Shown here piece by piece: positions 14,440 through 14,462 of a stretch of DNA of 14,462 nucleotides. The DNA comes from Chloroflexaceae bacterium UBA1466 (GTDB lineage Bacteria; Chloroflexota; Chloroflexia; Chloroflexales; Chloroflexaceae): positions 1-14,462 of the forward strand of contig DCSM01000137.1 of the NCBI GenBank assembly GCA_002325605.1. Reading direction: 5' to 3'. How positions within the stretch are numbered: the first letter of the stretch is position 1; every line of letters begins with the position of its first letter. A program made the translations under genes and the position numbers. The notes below the pieces were generated by a model. The model was not told the DNA's origin. It saw only the letters and a list, made by a program, of their open reading frames with translations, and ran no database searches.

Positions 14440-14462
14440 CCAAAGGGAACCAAAGCGCAAGC

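Overview
The window is bacterial DNA at roughly mid-50s % GC by eye. It is densely coded, with every gene on the + strand. The best guess at lineage is Chloroflexota, inferred from twin-arginine lipoprotein signals on ABC substrate-binding proteins, the CCTGAGCTTG-type intergenic repeats and a DUF1156 methylase module. No rRNA, tRNA or marker gene is present to prove it.

Region 1 (1-5514) is a locus of uncharacterised chemistry. It opens with the 3' end of a P-type ATPase gene that carries an in-frame amber stop at 153-155. Two genes follow that together hold the parts of a rifampicin-phosphotransferase/PEP-synthase-like enzyme, in reversed order: the middle plus swivelling-histidine protein comes first, then the ATP-grasp protein. 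The region closes with an intact P-type ATPase related to the first one. Both ATPases look P1B-like. The intact one has all the phosphorylation-cycle motifs but no N-terminal metal-binding domain, and YPG stands where the ion-coordinating CPC motif is expected.

Region 2 (5515-10944) is a peptide/opine/nickel-class (family 5) ABC importer. A cassette of about 1.83 kb (promoter, substrate-binding lipoprotein gene, 3' hairpin) is duplicated in tandem. Two similar 524-residue binding proteins therefore sit ahead of one pair of permease genes (DppB/DppC type). The two promoters match each other with a 17-base spacer. The hairpin after each binding-protein gene probably sets the binding-protein:permease ratio. 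No ATP-binding subunit gene is in the window.

Region 3 (10945-14462) looks like an eroded defence island. A strong hairpin terminator is followed by a decayed fragment of a SNF2/DEAD-type helicase, cut off just after its Walker A motif. Next come a candidate promoter with an overlapping inverted repeat, five 29-bp direct repeats and a small palindrome. The region ends with a complete DUF1156-type adenine-specific DNA methylase with a Zn-ribbon-like cysteine pattern. In related loci such a methylase is coded with a helicase and a DUF499 ATPase. Here the helicase is broken and any ATPase would lie beyond the right edge.

The most novel material is the ATPase / split phosphotransferase / ATPase locus. 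Its gene content hangs together, but I cannot assign it a known pathway.
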